The translations under genes were made by a program, and so were the position numbers. Shown here piece by piece: positions 1 to 8,924 of a stretch of DNA of 29,317 bases. Positions within the stretch are counted from its first letter, which is position 1. Each line of letters begins with the position of its first letter. Source of the DNA: an uncultured Clostridium sp. GTDB taxonomy: Bacteria > Bacillota > Clostridia > Clostridiales > Clostridiaceae. The DNA lies in contig CAKVLD010000037.1 in assembly GCA_934755305.1 (NCBI GenBank), forward strand, positions 1-29,317, given 5' to 3'. The notes beneath the pieces were generated by a model. That model saw only the letters and a program-made list of their open reading frames with translations, was not told the DNA's origin and made no database searches.

Positions 1-2319
1 CCTTTAATTTTTACATATGAAGGATATGAATATGTAAATTATGAAGAAGATAAGGTAATAGAGCCTAAGTTAGAAAAAGTTAAAATAGACTATAATAAGT
101 TTGAGGAATTATTAAAAGAAGATAAGATATGGAATAACGGAGAAGATTTTAAATTTCAATATAGAGATGAACAAAGGATTTTAGCAAAAAGAATAAGAGA
201 AAATATAGAAAATGAAGAGAGAATTTTAATTGAAGCACCAACAGGTAGTGGTAAGACCTTTGCATATGTGCTTATAGCTGCAGTAAAAGCTTATATAAAT
301 AGTGGAACATACAAGGTAGAAGATGCATCTTTTATAATTTCAACTGATACAAAAGAATTACAAAATCAACTTATTAGAAAAGATATTCCTAATATTTTAC
401 TTAAGTTAGGTCTTAATAAAAGAATAAAATATGGTGCTATAAAGGGAAAAAGTAATTATATATGTACAGAAAAATTAATAAAAGCACAATGTTTTAATGG
501 AGACCTTAAAAGCATATTAGCAGAAATATTTTTAAAGAGATTATGTAAAGATGGGAGTTATGGAGATATAGAAAATATTAATTATTGGGCATATATATAT
601 TTTGGATTAGAGGAGTATATGCCTAATATAGTTTGTGATAATGATGAGTGTAACTTAGAGAAATGTTATAGAAATTGCTATTTGAAAAAGAGATATTTAG
701 AATTACCTTTAGAAAATATAACAGTTGTTAATCATTCTTTACTTGCTAGTTGGCCTTACGGAGAAAAGAAAAAGATTACTCATTTAATTATAGATGAAGC
801 TCATAATCTAATGGAAAAGTGCTATGACTTTTTCTCAGAAGAATTTATATCAAATGATTTTCAAGAACTTTTAAAAGGATCTTATGAAACAGAACCTACA
901 ATATACAGGCAATTAAATAATTTAAATGCTAGCTATGGTTATAGAGAAGTTATAGACTTGGATAAGATTAAATATTGGGTTAAAGAAATTGAGACTTACA
1001 TAAGTATTTTATTAAATAAAACTATTGAACTTAAACTTGCAGGAGGGGAATATAACTTTAGAACTGAATATTATTTAGCAGAAGAAGGGGTAAGAGCTAA
1101 GGTAATATTGTTAGAGGAAGATATAAATAAGATTAAAGAAAAAATATATGGTCTATATGCTTTACTTAATAAATATATTAATAATATAACATTAGAGGGT
1201 GAAGAGGGAAAAGAAGATAATGAATACATAACGTTAAATAATTATGTTATGAAACTAAAGTCAGCTTTTGAAGTACTAGATGCTTTTTTAGAAAATCCAA
1301 AGGAAAGAAAAGATTATGCAAAAGTTTTAGAAGTATCTAAAGATTATAGTTATTTTAAAGTTACTAATATACCTTTAAATATTGATGAACTTTTTAATGA
1401 GAAAATCTTAAAAGAAGTAAAAAGTACTACATTTTTATCTGCAACTATGAGGAGTAATAATTCATTTAAGAGATCCAAGTATATATTAGGGCAAAGAGAA
1501 GCTAAGGAAATTGTAATAGCACCAACATTTAATTTAAAAAAACAAACTAAGATATTTATAGTTAAAGATATAGGTCCTTATAATAGTATAAATTTTATTT
1601 CTAACTCAGCAAAATTTATCTTTGAAGTGAGTAAAAAAATAGGAGGACATATCTTAGTTTTATTTACAAATAATTTTAGAAAAAAGCGTGTAGAAGAGGA
1701 ATTATTAAAGTTGGTTAAGGGAACGGATATAGAAATTCATACTCATAAAAAATCTATAAAATATTTAAAGGATAAAGATAAAAAAGTAATTATCTTAGGA
1801 AGTAAAGGTTTTTTTGAGGGAATAGATGTACCAGGGGATGCTTTAACTTGTGTAATGATAGATAAAATTCCCAATAAAAGTTTAGAAGATCCTTTATTAA
1901 AAGCACTAACAACATATAAAAGACAGAAGTATATGGATGTTAATTATCCAAACCTTTGTATAAAGTTAAAGCAGGTTTATGGAAGACTCATAAGAAGTAT
2001 TATGGATTATGGATATTTTTGTATATTAGATGGAGGACAAAATAATCAAGTACTTTATAGATTAGAACGTGATTTAAAAGGCCCAACTTTTATGAAACTT
2101 AATAGTAATATTATTTTAAAGAATATAGATTGTGATTACAAAAGATGGAAAATGGAAAATTTAAATTTAATTATAAAAGGAATAGATGAAAAAAATATAA
2201 GTGATGATATTTTTAATAAAGAAGCTAAAAAAAGGAATAGTTTTTGGGTAAGAGAGGAAAAGTTATACGGAAAAATTTTGTATAAAAATGACAAAATAAT
2301 AGTGGTTAAAAATAAATAA
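1..2319 (+). CDS. DinG/XPD-family ATP-dependent DNA helicase, 5' end outside window
   Basis: The reading frame is open from base 1, so the true start lies upstream and about 772 C-terminal residues are visible. It is a superfamily 2 helicase of the iron-sulfur DinG/XPD type. Walker A (APTGSGKT) lies at 235-258. The first ATG after that point (268) would remove Walker A and cannot be the start. The Fe-S cysteines are one in SNYICTEK (near 470) and a cluster C-x5-C-x4-C-x3-C at about 630-680. The DEAH box (LIIDEAHNL) is at 784-810, motif V-like SKGFFEGIDVPG near 1800-1835, and motif VI QVYGRLIRS near 1972-1998. The family unwinds DNA 5' to 3' in repair and in resolving R-loops or blocked forks. 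Firmicute members often carry an N-terminal DnaQ-like exonuclease domain; whether this one does cannot be seen. Family call is firm, exact role inferred. Confidence 0.9.
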   Translation, partial: PLIFTYEGYEYVNYEEDKVIEPKLEKVKIDYNKFEELLKEDKIWNNGEDFKFQYRDEQRILAKRIRENIENEERILIEAPTGSGKTFAYVLIAAVKAYINSGTYKVEDASFIISTDTKELQNQLIRKDIPNILLKLGLNKRIKYGAIKGKSNYICTEKLIKAQCFNGDLKSILAEIFLKRLCKDGSYGDIENINYWAYIYFGLEEYMPNIVCDNDECNLEKCYRNCYLKKRYLELPLENITVVNHSLLASWPYGEKKKITHLIIDEAHNLMEKCYDFFSEEFISNDFQELLKGSYETEPTIYRQLNNLNASYGYREVIDLDKIKYWVKEIETYISILLNKTIELKLAGGEYNFRTEYYLAEEGVRAKVILLEEDINKIKEKIYGLYALLNKYINNITLEGEEGKEDNEYITLNNYVMKLKSAFEVLDAFLENPKERKDYAKVLEVSKDYSYFKVTNIPLNIDELFNEKILKEVKSTTFLSATMRSNNSFKRSKYILGQREAKEIVIAPTFNLKKQTKIFIVKDIGPYNSINFISNSAKFIFEVSKKIGGHILVLFTNNFRKKRVEEELLKLVKGTDIEIHTHKKSIKYLKDKDKKVIILGSKGFFEGIDVPGDALTCVMIDKIPNKSLEDPLLKALTTYKRQKYMDVNYPNLCIKLKQVYGRLIRSIMDYGYFCILDGGQNNQVLYRLERDLKGPTFMKLNSNIILKNIDCDYKRWKMENLNLIIKGIDEKNISDDIFNKEAKKRNSFWVREEKLYGKILYKNDKIIVVKNK

Positions 2320-2479
2320 TATTTAAAAAATTTTTTAAAACAAATAATAACTTCAATGTTAAAAGTCGTAAAATGATAAAGATTTAAATAAAACGTTCGT
2401 ATAATTACTAATTATATTCCTTAAAATAAAAAAAAATATCCATAAAGTGTAAAAAACAATTTAAAAAAGTATAAAAACA

Positions 2480-2519
2480 GAACATTTTTCTTTTATAAAT
2501 AAAAAATGTTCAATTTTTT
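2480..2519 (+). terminator. AT-rich hairpin with T tract, probable terminator
   Basis: Arms GAACATTTTT (2480-2489) and AAAAATGTTC (2502-2511) are perfect complements, followed by six T (2514-2519). It lies about 160 bp after the helicase stop and just before the nucleoside-transporter promoter. The stem is almost all A-T, so its strength is doubtful. The arms also resemble halves of a GAAC/GTTC regulator site. Confidence 0.45.
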
Positions 2520-2520
2520 C

Positions 2521-2549
2521 TTGCAAAAAGCACATTTTAGGGATAAAAT
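2521..2549 (+). promoter_or_regulatory. Sigma-A-like promoter of the nucleoside transporter operon
   Basis: A -35 box TTGCAA (2521-2526) and -10 box TAAAAT (2544-2549) are separated by 17 bp. A perfect TATAAT also occurs at 2575-2580 but lacks a convincing -35 box. Either would leave a leader of 60-90 nt before the GTG at 2646. The rest of the 2320-2645 gap is AT-rich; it contains the hairpin at 2480 and a direct repeat TCGTAAAATG (2366-2375 and 2554-2563). No purine riboswitch core was found. Confidence 0.5.
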
Positions 2550-2645
2550 AAAATCGTAAAATGCGTGGCAATAGTATAATAAAACTAATTTTATTGTCAA
2601 AAAATCAAACAATAAACTTAACTTTAAAAAAGTGGAGGGGTAAAA

Positions 2646-3749
2646 GTGAAAAAAAGATCATTAGCATTAGTTTTAACTAGTTTAGTATTAACTGGAGCAT
2701 TAATTGGTTGTGGAAGTAGTAGTAAAGAATCTACTTCAAATACATCAGAAACTTTAAAAGTAGGAATGGTTACAGATTCAGGTACAATCGATGATAAATC
2801 ATTCAATCAAGGAGCTTGGGAAGGTATAGAAAAAGCTAAGAAAGAATTAGGAATAACAGATAAATATCTTCAACCAGATGGAGAAACTTTAGCTGATTAT
2901 TCTGCAAGAATTAAGGACTTATATGATGGAGAATTTAAGTTTATAGTAGCTCCTGGATTTAAATTTGAACAAGCAATATTTGAAGCACAAGACAAATATA
3001 AAGATGCTAAGTTTGTAATTATTGATGGATCACCAAACAATGGTCTTGAAGGAAGTGAAAAAGTAGAAAAAGTTGGGGATAATACAGTAGCAATATCCTT
3101 TGCAGAAGAACAATCAGGATTTATGGCTGGTGTTGCTGCAGCACTTGAACTTAAAGAAGGAGACTTAGGATTTGTTGGTGGAATGAAGATTCCAGCAGTT
3201 CAAAAATATAATTGGGGATTCCAACAAGGTGTTCAATATGCTAATGAAAAATTAGGAACAAAGATGACTATAAAAGCTGAAAATGTAATATATCAAGGTA
3301 CATTTAATAGTGCAGATGCAGGTCAACAATTAGCTGCAACTATGTATGATAGAGGAGTTAAAGCAGTATTTGCTGCAGCTGGTGGAACTGGTTCAGGTGT
3401 TATTACTGAAGCTAAGACAAGAGCTAAACAAGGTCAAAAGGTTTGGGCTATTGGTGTAGATACAGATCAATATAGTGAAGGTGAATATGAATCAGGTAAA
3501 TCTGCAATATTAACTTCAGCTATGAAGAAGATAGATGTAACTACTTATAACTTAATAAAAGATGAATTAGATGGTAACTTCCCAGGAGGAAAGAGTTTAG
3601 TATTAGATGCTACTACAGGTAGTGTTGGTATTCCAAATGAAAATCCAAACTTAAGTAAAGAAACTACTGATAAGTGTGCAGAAGTATTTGAAAAAGTTAA
3701 GAATGGTGAAATTACTATTTCAAAAGAACAAGGTAATTTAATTGATTAA
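2646..3749 (+). CDS. BMP-family (PnrA/NupN-like) nucleoside-binding lipoprotein
   Basis: This is the extracellular substrate-binding lipoprotein of a nucleoside ABC importer. The start is GTG at 2646, five bases after a strong GGAGGGG site (2634-2640). Residues 1-22 form a lipoprotein signal peptide (MKKRS, hydrophobic stretch, ALIGC) with C22 as lipidation site, followed by a Ser-rich linker. The mature protein opens with the BMP hallmark VGMVTDSGTIDDKSFNQG and keeps the family's ligand-cleft segments (VGGMKIP near 180; AAGGTGSG near 240). Length (367 aa) is normal. Known relatives are PnrA of Treponema (purine nucleosides) and NupN of Bacillus (guanosine). It is first in an operon with an ATPase and two permeases of the matching type. 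Specificity for purine nucleosides is inferred. Confidence 0.93.
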   Translation: MKKRSLALVLTSLVLTGALIGCGSSSKESTSNTSETLKVGMVTDSGTIDDKSFNQGAWEGIEKAKKELGITDKYLQPDGETLADYSARIKDLYDGEFKFIVAPGFKFEQAIFEAQDKYKDAKFVIIDGSPNNGLEGSEKVEKVGDNTVAISFAEEQSGFMAGVAAALELKEGDLGFVGGMKIPAVQKYNWGFQQGVQYANEKLGTKMTIKAENVIYQGTFNSADAGQQLAATMYDRGVKAVFAAAGGTGSGVITEAKTRAKQGQKVWAIGVDTDQYSEGEYESGKSAILTSAMKKIDVTTYNLIKDELDGNFPGGKSLVLDATTGSVGIPNENPNLSKETTDKCAEVFEKVKNGEITISKEQGNLID

Positions 3750-3765
3750 TAATATTTAAGAAGAT

Positions 3766-3794
3766 AAAAAAAGGCGGATCTTCCGTCTTTTTTT
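3766..3794 (+). terminator. Intra-operon terminator or attenuator
   Basis: A run of seven A, the stem GGCGGA/TTCCGTC (one G-T wobble) and seven T form a compact hairpin 16 bp after the lipoprotein stop and before the ATPase gene. No convincing promoter follows it, so it probably acts as a leaky terminator giving more binding-protein mRNA than transporter-core mRNA. Confidence 0.75.
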
Positions 3795-3840
3795 ATACTA
3801 ATCACTTGGATAAGTAATTAATATAATTGGAGGATTCAGA

Positions 3841-5379
3841 ATGGAATATGTAGTAGAGATGTTAAACATTCGAAAAGAGTTTCCTGGAATAGTAGCAAAT
3901 GATAATATAACTTTGCAACTTAGAAAAGGTGAAATTCATGCTTTACTTGGAGAAAATGGTGCTGGTAAATCAACTCTTATGAGTGTTTTATTTGGTATGT
4001 ATAAACCTGAAAAAGGTATCATTAAGGTAAAGGGAAAAGAAGTTAAAATTAGTAACCCAAATGTAGCAAATGACTTGGGTATAGGTATGGTTCATCAACA
4101 TTTTAAGTTAGTTGAAAATTTTACAGTTACAGAAAACATAATATTAGGAAAAGAATCAAAGAAATTTGGGATGTTTATTGATGTAAAGAAAGCAGCTAAA
4201 AGAATAGAAGAACTTTCAAAACAATATGGATTAAATGTAGATCCATATGCAAAAATAGAAGATATTAGTGTAGGTATGCAACAAAGAGTTGAAATACTAA
4301 AAATGTTATATAGAAATGCAGAGGTTTTAATATTTGATGAACCAACAGCAGTATTAACACCACAAGAAATAGAAGATCTTATAGAAATATGGAAAAACCT
4401 TATTAAAGAAGGTAAATCAATAATTATAATAACTCATAAATTGAAGGAAATAAAAGCAGCAGCAGATAGATGTACTGTTATTAGAAGAGGAAGATATGTA
4501 GGAACAGTAGATGTCAAAGAAACATCGGAAGCAGAAATGGCTAAGATGATGGTAGGACGTGAAGTTTCTTTTAGTGTAGATAAATCAGAATATAAACCAG
4601 GGGATGTTGTAGCTAGAATAGAACATCTTAATGTTAAAAATAACAAAAAGCTATTAGGGTTAAAAGACTTTTCAATAGATGTTAGAGCTGGAGAAGTTTT
4701 AGGAATAGCAGGGGTAGAAGGTAATGGACAAACAGAACTTGTTGAGGCTATTACAGGACTTAGAAAAGTAGAGTCTGGTAAAATTGAATTAATGGGTGAA
4801 GACATTACTAATCTAAAGATAAGAGATAGAATAGAAAAAGGAATAGCTCATATACCAGAGGATCGTCAAAAAAGAGGATTAGTATTAGATTATTCTATAG
4901 AAGAAAATATGATATTAGAAAAGTATATGAAGGAACCTTTTTCAAATAAATTTGGTATTTTAAATAAAAATGAAATAAGAAAGTATGCAGATAGAATAAT
5001 AGAAGATTTTGATGTTAGATCAGGTGAAGGAGCAGTTTCTTTATCTAGAACATTATCTGGAGGAAATCAACAAAAAGCTATCATTGGTCGTGAAATAGAA
5101 CTTGCTCCAGAATTATTAATAGCTGTTCAACCTACAAGAGGTCTTGATGTTGGTTCTATTGAATATATACATAAGAGACTTGTAGAACAAAGAGAAAAAG
5201 GAAAAGCAGTAATTTTAGTATCATTAGAGTTAGATGAAATTCTTACTGTTTCAGATAGAATAGCAGTTATTAATAATGGTGAATTAATTGGTATAGTTGA
5301 TGCAAAAGATACTGATGAAAAGGAAATTGGTTTAATGATGGCTGGAGTAAAAAAGGGGGATAAGGATAATGAAAAATAA
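3841..5379 (+). CDS. Nucleoside ABC transporter, double-domain ATPase (NupO/YufO-like)
   Basis: Two fused ABC ATPase domains in 512 residues, as in RbsA/MglA and the Bacillus guanosine importer NupO. The N-terminal domain has Walker A GENGAGKST (37-45), a signature in the sugar-importer form ISVGMQQ (142-148) and Walker B LIFDEPTA (D166, E167). The C-terminal domain has a degenerate Walker A, GVEGNGQT (Q297 in place of Lys), a canonical signature LSGGNQQ (405-411) and a degenerate Walker B (VQPTRGLD). This asymmetry is normal for the family and suggests that one nucleotide site does most hydrolysis. The ATG at 3841 has GGAGG at 3829-3833. The 3' end overlaps the first permease by 11 bp, implying translational coupling. 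Confidence 0.93.
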   Translation: MEYVVEMLNIRKEFPGIVANDNITLQLRKGEIHALLGENGAGKSTLMSVLFGMYKPEKGIIKVKGKEVKISNPNVANDLGIGMVHQHFKLVENFTVTENIILGKESKKFGMFIDVKKAAKRIEELSKQYGLNVDPYAKIEDISVGMQQRVEILKMLYRNAEVLIFDEPTAVLTPQEIEDLIEIWKNLIKEGKSIIIITHKLKEIKAAADRCTVIRRGRYVGTVDVKETSEAEMAKMMVGREVSFSVDKSEYKPGDVVARIEHLNVKNNKKLLGLKDFSIDVRAGEVLGIAGVEGNGQTELVEAITGLRKVESGKIELMGEDITNLKIRDRIEKGIAHIPEDRQKRGLVLDYSIEENMILEKYMKEPFSNKFGILNKNEIRKYADRIIEDFDVRSGEGAVSLSRTLSGGNQQKAIIGREIELAPELLIAVQPTRGLDVGSIEYIHKRLVEQREKGKAVILVSLELDEILTVSDRIAVINNGELIGIVDAKDTDEKEIGLMMAGVKKGDKDNEK

Positions 5380-6433
5380 TGGATTAAAGTCAATTCTTGC
5401 TATTGTCTTAGGATTGATTGCAGGAGCATTATTAATGGCAGCTATGGGACATAATCCAGCTGAAGGGTATAAGTACTTAGTTCAAGGTGGATTAAAATCT
5501 GTAGAAAGAATAGCAAATACTTTTGCTACTGCCACTCCTTTAATATTAACAGGATTATCTTTAGCTTTTGCTTTTAAAACAGGTTTATTTAATATAGGAG
5601 CGCCAGGACAATTATTATTTGGTGGTTTTTGTGGAACTGCAGTAGCTTTAACATGTACAAGCTTGCCAAGACCTATATTATTACTTTTAATAATACTTTC
5701 AGGATTAATTGGTGGAGCATTATGTGCAGGATTAGTTGGATTTTTAAAGGCTAAATTTAATGTTCATGAAGTTGTTGGTTCAATTATGTTAAACTGGACA
5801 ATATATTGGATAGTTTATTATGCAATACCTACTTATTTTAAAGCAGAAGGTGTTGAAACTGAATCAAAACAAATACCAGAAATAGCTTCTTTAAAAGCAC
5901 CTTGGCTTACTGAATTATTCCAAGGATCATTTATAAACTACGGTATTATAATAGCTTTAATAGCAGTAGTATTATTCTGGTTTATAATAGAAAAGACTAC
6001 TTTAGGATATGAATTAAAAGCAGTTGGATTTAACAGATATTCAGCAGAATATGCAGGTATTTCAGTTAATAGAAATATAATTATTGCAATGATGATATCA
6101 GGTGCTTTATCAGGATTAGCTGGTGTTGCACAATATTTAGGAAATGCTACTTGTATGCAAATAGGTGTTATGCCAGATCAAGGTTTTGATGGTATAGCAG
6201 TTGCACTACTTGGAGGAAGTACCCCTATAGGAGTTTTACTTGCAGCTTTATTCTTTGGACTTTTATATGCTGGTAAAGGATTCATGACTACTATGGCAAG
6301 TATCCCACCAGAAATAGCAGATACAATAATGGCAATAATTATTTATTTTGCAGCTACAAGTATGATTATGGATAAAGTAATAAATAAAATTAAGTATAAA
6401 AAACAATTAAAAGACGCAAAGGAGGAGAAATAA
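5369..6433 (+). CDS. Nucleoside ABC transporter permease 1 (NupP/YufP-like)
   Basis: A polytopic membrane protein of 354 residues with roughly eight to ten hydrophobic segments, of the branched-chain amino acid/ribose permease superfamily (BPD_transp_2). Characteristic stretches include FKTGLFNIGAPGQ (near 70), NVHEVVGSIMLNW (near 130) and the EAA-like loop GYELKAVGFNRYSAEYAGI, which contacts the ATPase. It starts inside the end of the ATPase gene, with a G-rich site at 5353-5359. It should pair with the next permease to form the channel for nucleosides delivered by the lipoprotein. Confidence 0.92.
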   Translation: MKNNGLKSILAIVLGLIAGALLMAAMGHNPAEGYKYLVQGGLKSVERIANTFATATPLILTGLSLAFAFKTGLFNIGAPGQLLFGGFCGTAVALTCTSLPRPILLLLIILSGLIGGALCAGLVGFLKAKFNVHEVVGSIMLNWTIYWIVYYAIPTYFKAEGVETESKQIPEIASLKAPWLTELFQGSFINYGIIIALIAVVLFWFIIEKTTLGYELKAVGFNRYSAEYAGISVNRNIIIAMMISGALSGLAGVAQYLGNATCMQIGVMPDQGFDGIAVALLGGSTPIGVLLAALFFGLLYAGKGFMTTMASIPPEIADTIMAIIIYFAATSMIMDKVINKIKYKKQLKDAKEEK

Positions 6434-6434
6434 T

Positions 6435-7382
6435 ATGTTAGATACATTAGAACAAATTTTTCCTTATGCAATAGCATATACAGTACCTTTATTATTAGCA
6501 GCTTTAGGAGCAGTATTTTGCGAAAGAAGTGGAGTAGTTAATGTAGGTTTAGATGGACTTATGATATGTGGTTCCTTTGTAGGAGCTTATGTAATAGTTA
6601 CTTTAGAAAATCAAGGTAATGCATATGCCTTATGGATTGGTTTAATAGCAGCAGTAGTTGCTGGAATTATATTTTCACTATTACATGCTTTTGCTAGTGT
6701 AACATTAAATGCAAATCAAGTTATTAGTGGTACAGCTATTAATATGATAGCAGGTGCTTTAACAGTATTCTTAGCAAGAAATATTACAGGAAGTGGTAAT
6801 ATAAGAATAGGTTTAGGATTTGTACCAGTTGATATACCAGTTCTTAGTAGTATACCTTTAATAGGACCATTATTTTTCACTAAAACTTATGCTACTACAT
6901 GGGTTGCCTTAGTAATATTAGCAATTAGTGCAGTTGTTTTAAACAAGACAAGTTTTGGTTTGAGATTAAAAGCTTGTGGAGAACATCCAGAAGCAGCAGA
7001 TTCTGTAGGAATTAATGTTTATAAGATGAGATATATTGGAGTAATGCTTTCAGGAGCTTTAGCTTCACTTGCTGGAGCAGTAATAATTGTAACTTATGGT
7101 GGAGAATTTAATGGTTCTGTATCAGGTCTTGGATTTTTAGCTTTAGCAGCTTTAATATTTGGACAATGGAAACCATTAGGTGTACTTGGAGCTACATTTT
7201 TCTTTGGATTTGCTTCAACACTTGCAAATGTATCACAAGTTATGCCTGAACTTGCATCTATACCTATGGTTTATTTAAAGATATTCCCATATGTTGCTAC
7301 ATTACTTGTACTGGTATTCTTCTCAAAGAGATCACGTGCACCAAAAGCATCTGGGGAACCATTTGAACCAGGAAAGAGATAA
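6435..7382 (+). CDS. Nucleoside ABC transporter permease 2 (NupQ/YufQ-like)
   Basis: A 315-residue multi-spanning permease of the same superfamily as its upstream neighbour but shorter, as is usual for the second permease of BMP-type importers. The motif CERSGVVNVGLDGLM (near 30) corresponds to FNIGAPGQ in permease 1, and GLRLKACGEHPEAADSVGI is the ATPase-contact loop. The ATG at 6435 lies 1 bp after the previous stop, with GGAGGA at 6421-6426 inside the preceding gene, so translation is probably coupled. It is the last gene of the operon and is followed by a strong hairpin. Confidence 0.92.
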   Translation: MLDTLEQIFPYAIAYTVPLLLAALGAVFCERSGVVNVGLDGLMICGSFVGAYVIVTLENQGNAYALWIGLIAAVVAGIIFSLLHAFASVTLNANQVISGTAINMIAGALTVFLARNITGSGNIRIGLGFVPVDIPVLSSIPLIGPLFFTKTYATTWVALVILAISAVVLNKTSFGLRLKACGEHPEAADSVGINVYKMRYIGVMLSGALASLAGAVIIVTYGGEFNGSVSGLGFLALAALIFGQWKPLGVLGATFFFGFASTLANVSQVMPELASIPMVYLKIFPYVATLLVLVFFSKRSRAPKASGEPFEPGKR

Positions 7383-7389
7383 GATAAAT

Positions 7390-7426
7390 AAAAAGTTTGA
7401 GATGTTTTATTCATCTCAAACTTTTT
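7390..7426. terminator. Bidirectional terminator between convergent genes
   Basis: A perfect 15-bp inverted repeat (AAAAAGTTTGAGATG at 7390-7404, complement at 7412-7426) with a 7-nt loop. It has A and T runs on both sides, so it can stop the transporter operon on the plus strand and the peptidase gene on the minus strand. The last codons of the peptidase lie inside its right arm. Confidence 0.85.
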
Positions 7427-8288
7427 GATTTATTGTCATATTATTATTAGCGAATTTATAGTAACCACCTATTATTGCGGCTTTTGAATTTGAGCTATGA
7501 CCAATTTCAAAAGTTTTAATAATAGGTACATTTTTATTATCTACTATTTTAATAATAAGTTCTTCAACAGTAGGTGATAATTTATTTTTCTCCATTTCAG
7601 TAAAAGAACCTAGTATAATTCCTGTGCATTCATCGAAAGCACCTAATAGTTTGTAATGAGTAAGGTAAGTAGTTATTTTTGCTACATTTCCTCCTAAACT
7701 TTCTATTAATAATATCTTATCTTTAAAGCTAGGCATAAATTTAGTTCCAGCAAGTTTTAGAGAGCAACGTAAATTACCACCAACTAAAATACCTTCCATT
7801 TCATTTCCTTGAAGCCATTTATAAGAGAAATTTAATAAGTCTTCATTATTATTAGTAATAAAATTTACAAAATTGTTTAAGGAAGCAGTACTTTGATCTA
7901 ATACTACGTTTCTAATTTGATAAAGATAATTAGAAGATGAAGTTTTAGTATATAAACTATTTAAGATTACAGATAAATCACTATAACCAAAGTAAGGTTT
8001 GTAATGTTTTTTTATATAATCGAAATCTATATAGTCTAATACTTCATTAGCTAAATCTCCACCAGACACATCACATATAATATCAATTTTATCATCTTTA
8101 TAAAGTTTCATAAGTTCTTTAGCTCTTTTTTTAGGACAGTAACTTATATTTTCTTTTTCTTCATAAAGAGTAGGGACTGTATAAACATTAATATTTTTTG
8201 ATTTTAGTGAGTTTGTTAATGAAGTTATAATTTCTTTTTGATTACTTTTTAAGCCGTTAGATAAACTAATTAAGGCAATATTTTTCAT
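7416..8288 (-). CDS. S66 family peptidase (LD-carboxypeptidase/MccF-like)
   Basis: A 290-residue cytoplasmic serine peptidase of family S66. These enzymes cleave L,D-peptide bonds in muropeptides (LdcA, wall recycling) or inactivate microcin C-type peptide-nucleotides (MccF). The catalytic triad is recognisable: S103 in GYSDLS, E196 in LLIESLGGN and H264 in EIGHSSNSKA. Glycine-rich GGDLANEVL (76-84) and VGGNLRC (169-175) also match. The N-terminal SLSNGL stands where family members usually have APSxG-type sequences. The start has AGGAGG (8295-8300 on the plus strand) six bases upstream. A terminator separates it from the upstream CarD gene on the same strand, so it may depend on read-through or on a local promoter not identified. 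Choice between recycling and detoxification is open. Confidence 0.85.
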   Translation of the reverse strand: MKNIALISLSNGLKSNQKEIITSLTNSLKSKNINVYTVPTLYEEKENISYCPKKRAKELMKLYKDDKIDIICDVSGGDLANEVLDYIDFDYIKKHYKPYFGYSDLSVILNSLYTKTSSSNYLYQIRNVVLDQSTASLNNFVNFITNNNEDLLNFSYKWLQGNEMEGILVGGNLRCSLKLAGTKFMPSFKDKILLIESLGGNVAKITTYLTHYKLLGAFDECTGIILGSFTEMEKNKLSPTVEELIIKIVDNKNVPIIKTFEIGHSSNSKAAIIGGYYKFANNNMTINQKV

Positions 8289-8308
8289 AATGAACCTCCT
8301 AAAAACAT

Positions 8309-8339
8309 AAAAATGTAGCCTAAAAAAGGCTACATTTTT
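8309..8339 (-). terminator. Terminator after CarD gene
   Basis: A perfect 12-bp stem (AAAAATGTAGCC at 8309-8320, complement 8328-8339) with a 7-nt loop. On the minus strand a T-rich tract follows, so it terminates the CarD gene just before the S66 peptidase gene. Confidence 0.75.
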
Positions 8340-8372
8340 ATATATGAATTATTAAATAATATGTAGGTTTAA

Positions 8373-8861
8373 TTAAGCAAGTAAGTGAGTTAATAAGTCA
8401 CTTGCTTCATCTTTAGTTATATTTTTTATTAATGAAATTTCTTCTGATAGTAGCTTTTTAGTTGTATTATACATTTGGTTTTCACTAGAATTTAATGAAT
8501 GTTGTTTTCTAGCATAGTAAAGATTTGAAAAAACATCTACGTAATCTTTTAATGTACCTGATTTAATTTTTGCCAAATTAATTTCATATCTGTCTTTACA
8601 TTTACTTTTACTAAGAAATTCATCATCCATATTGTATTTTTTTATATTAGATAATACAGTCTCTAGTGTATTAACATCACTAACTAAACGAATATTTGAA
8701 TTTTCTAATTTATTAAAGGGTAACATTAACTTTAGAGAGTTGTGTAGTAGATGAATGTTACAAAATTTCTTAAGTTCACCATGAAATTCTTTCTCTTCGA
8801 TAAGATCAATAATACCTACACCTTGATTTGGGTATACAATCTTGTCTCCTTCTTTAAACAT
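8373..8861 (-). CDS. CarD-family transcription regulator
   Basis: A 162-residue protein with the CarD/TRCF RNA-polymerase-interaction domain at its N terminus: FKEGDKIVYPNQGVGIIDLI matches the family's GDxVVYPxHGVG core. The remaining two thirds is helical, as in the CarD DNA-binding part. CarD proteins bind the RNA polymerase beta subunit and stabilise the open promoter complex. In clostridia several small paralogues occur and their targets are mostly unknown. The start has GGAGGTG (8867-8873) on the minus strand and a good promoter upstream. It is a single-gene unit ending in the hairpin at 8309-8339. Confidence 0.88.
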   Translation of the reverse strand: MFKEGDKIVYPNQGVGIIDLIEEKEFHGELKKFCNIHLLHNSLKLMLPFNKLENSNIRLVSDVNTLETVLSNIKKYNMDDEFLSKSKCKDRYEINLAKIKSGTLKDYVDVFSNLYYARKQHSLNSSENQMYNTTKKLLSEEISLIKNITKDEASDLLTHLLA

Positions 8862-8924
8862 ATTAGCACCTCCAATATTTTTATATTTATATTATAACAT
8901 AAAATTTTAAAAATATAAATAATT

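Noticed and set aside
268..270. ATG at 268 as start of the helicase
   Set aside because: The frame is open to base 1 and Walker A lies at 235-258, so the gene starts before the window.
2345..2645. Purine or 2'-deoxyguanosine riboswitch before the BMP lipoprotein
   Set aside because: None of the conserved junction sequences of that class is present.
4434..5393. Minus-strand frames opposite the nucleoside transporter ATPase
   Set aside because: They are antisense shadows of a well-supported gene, rich in Ser and Leu, with no ribosome binding sites.
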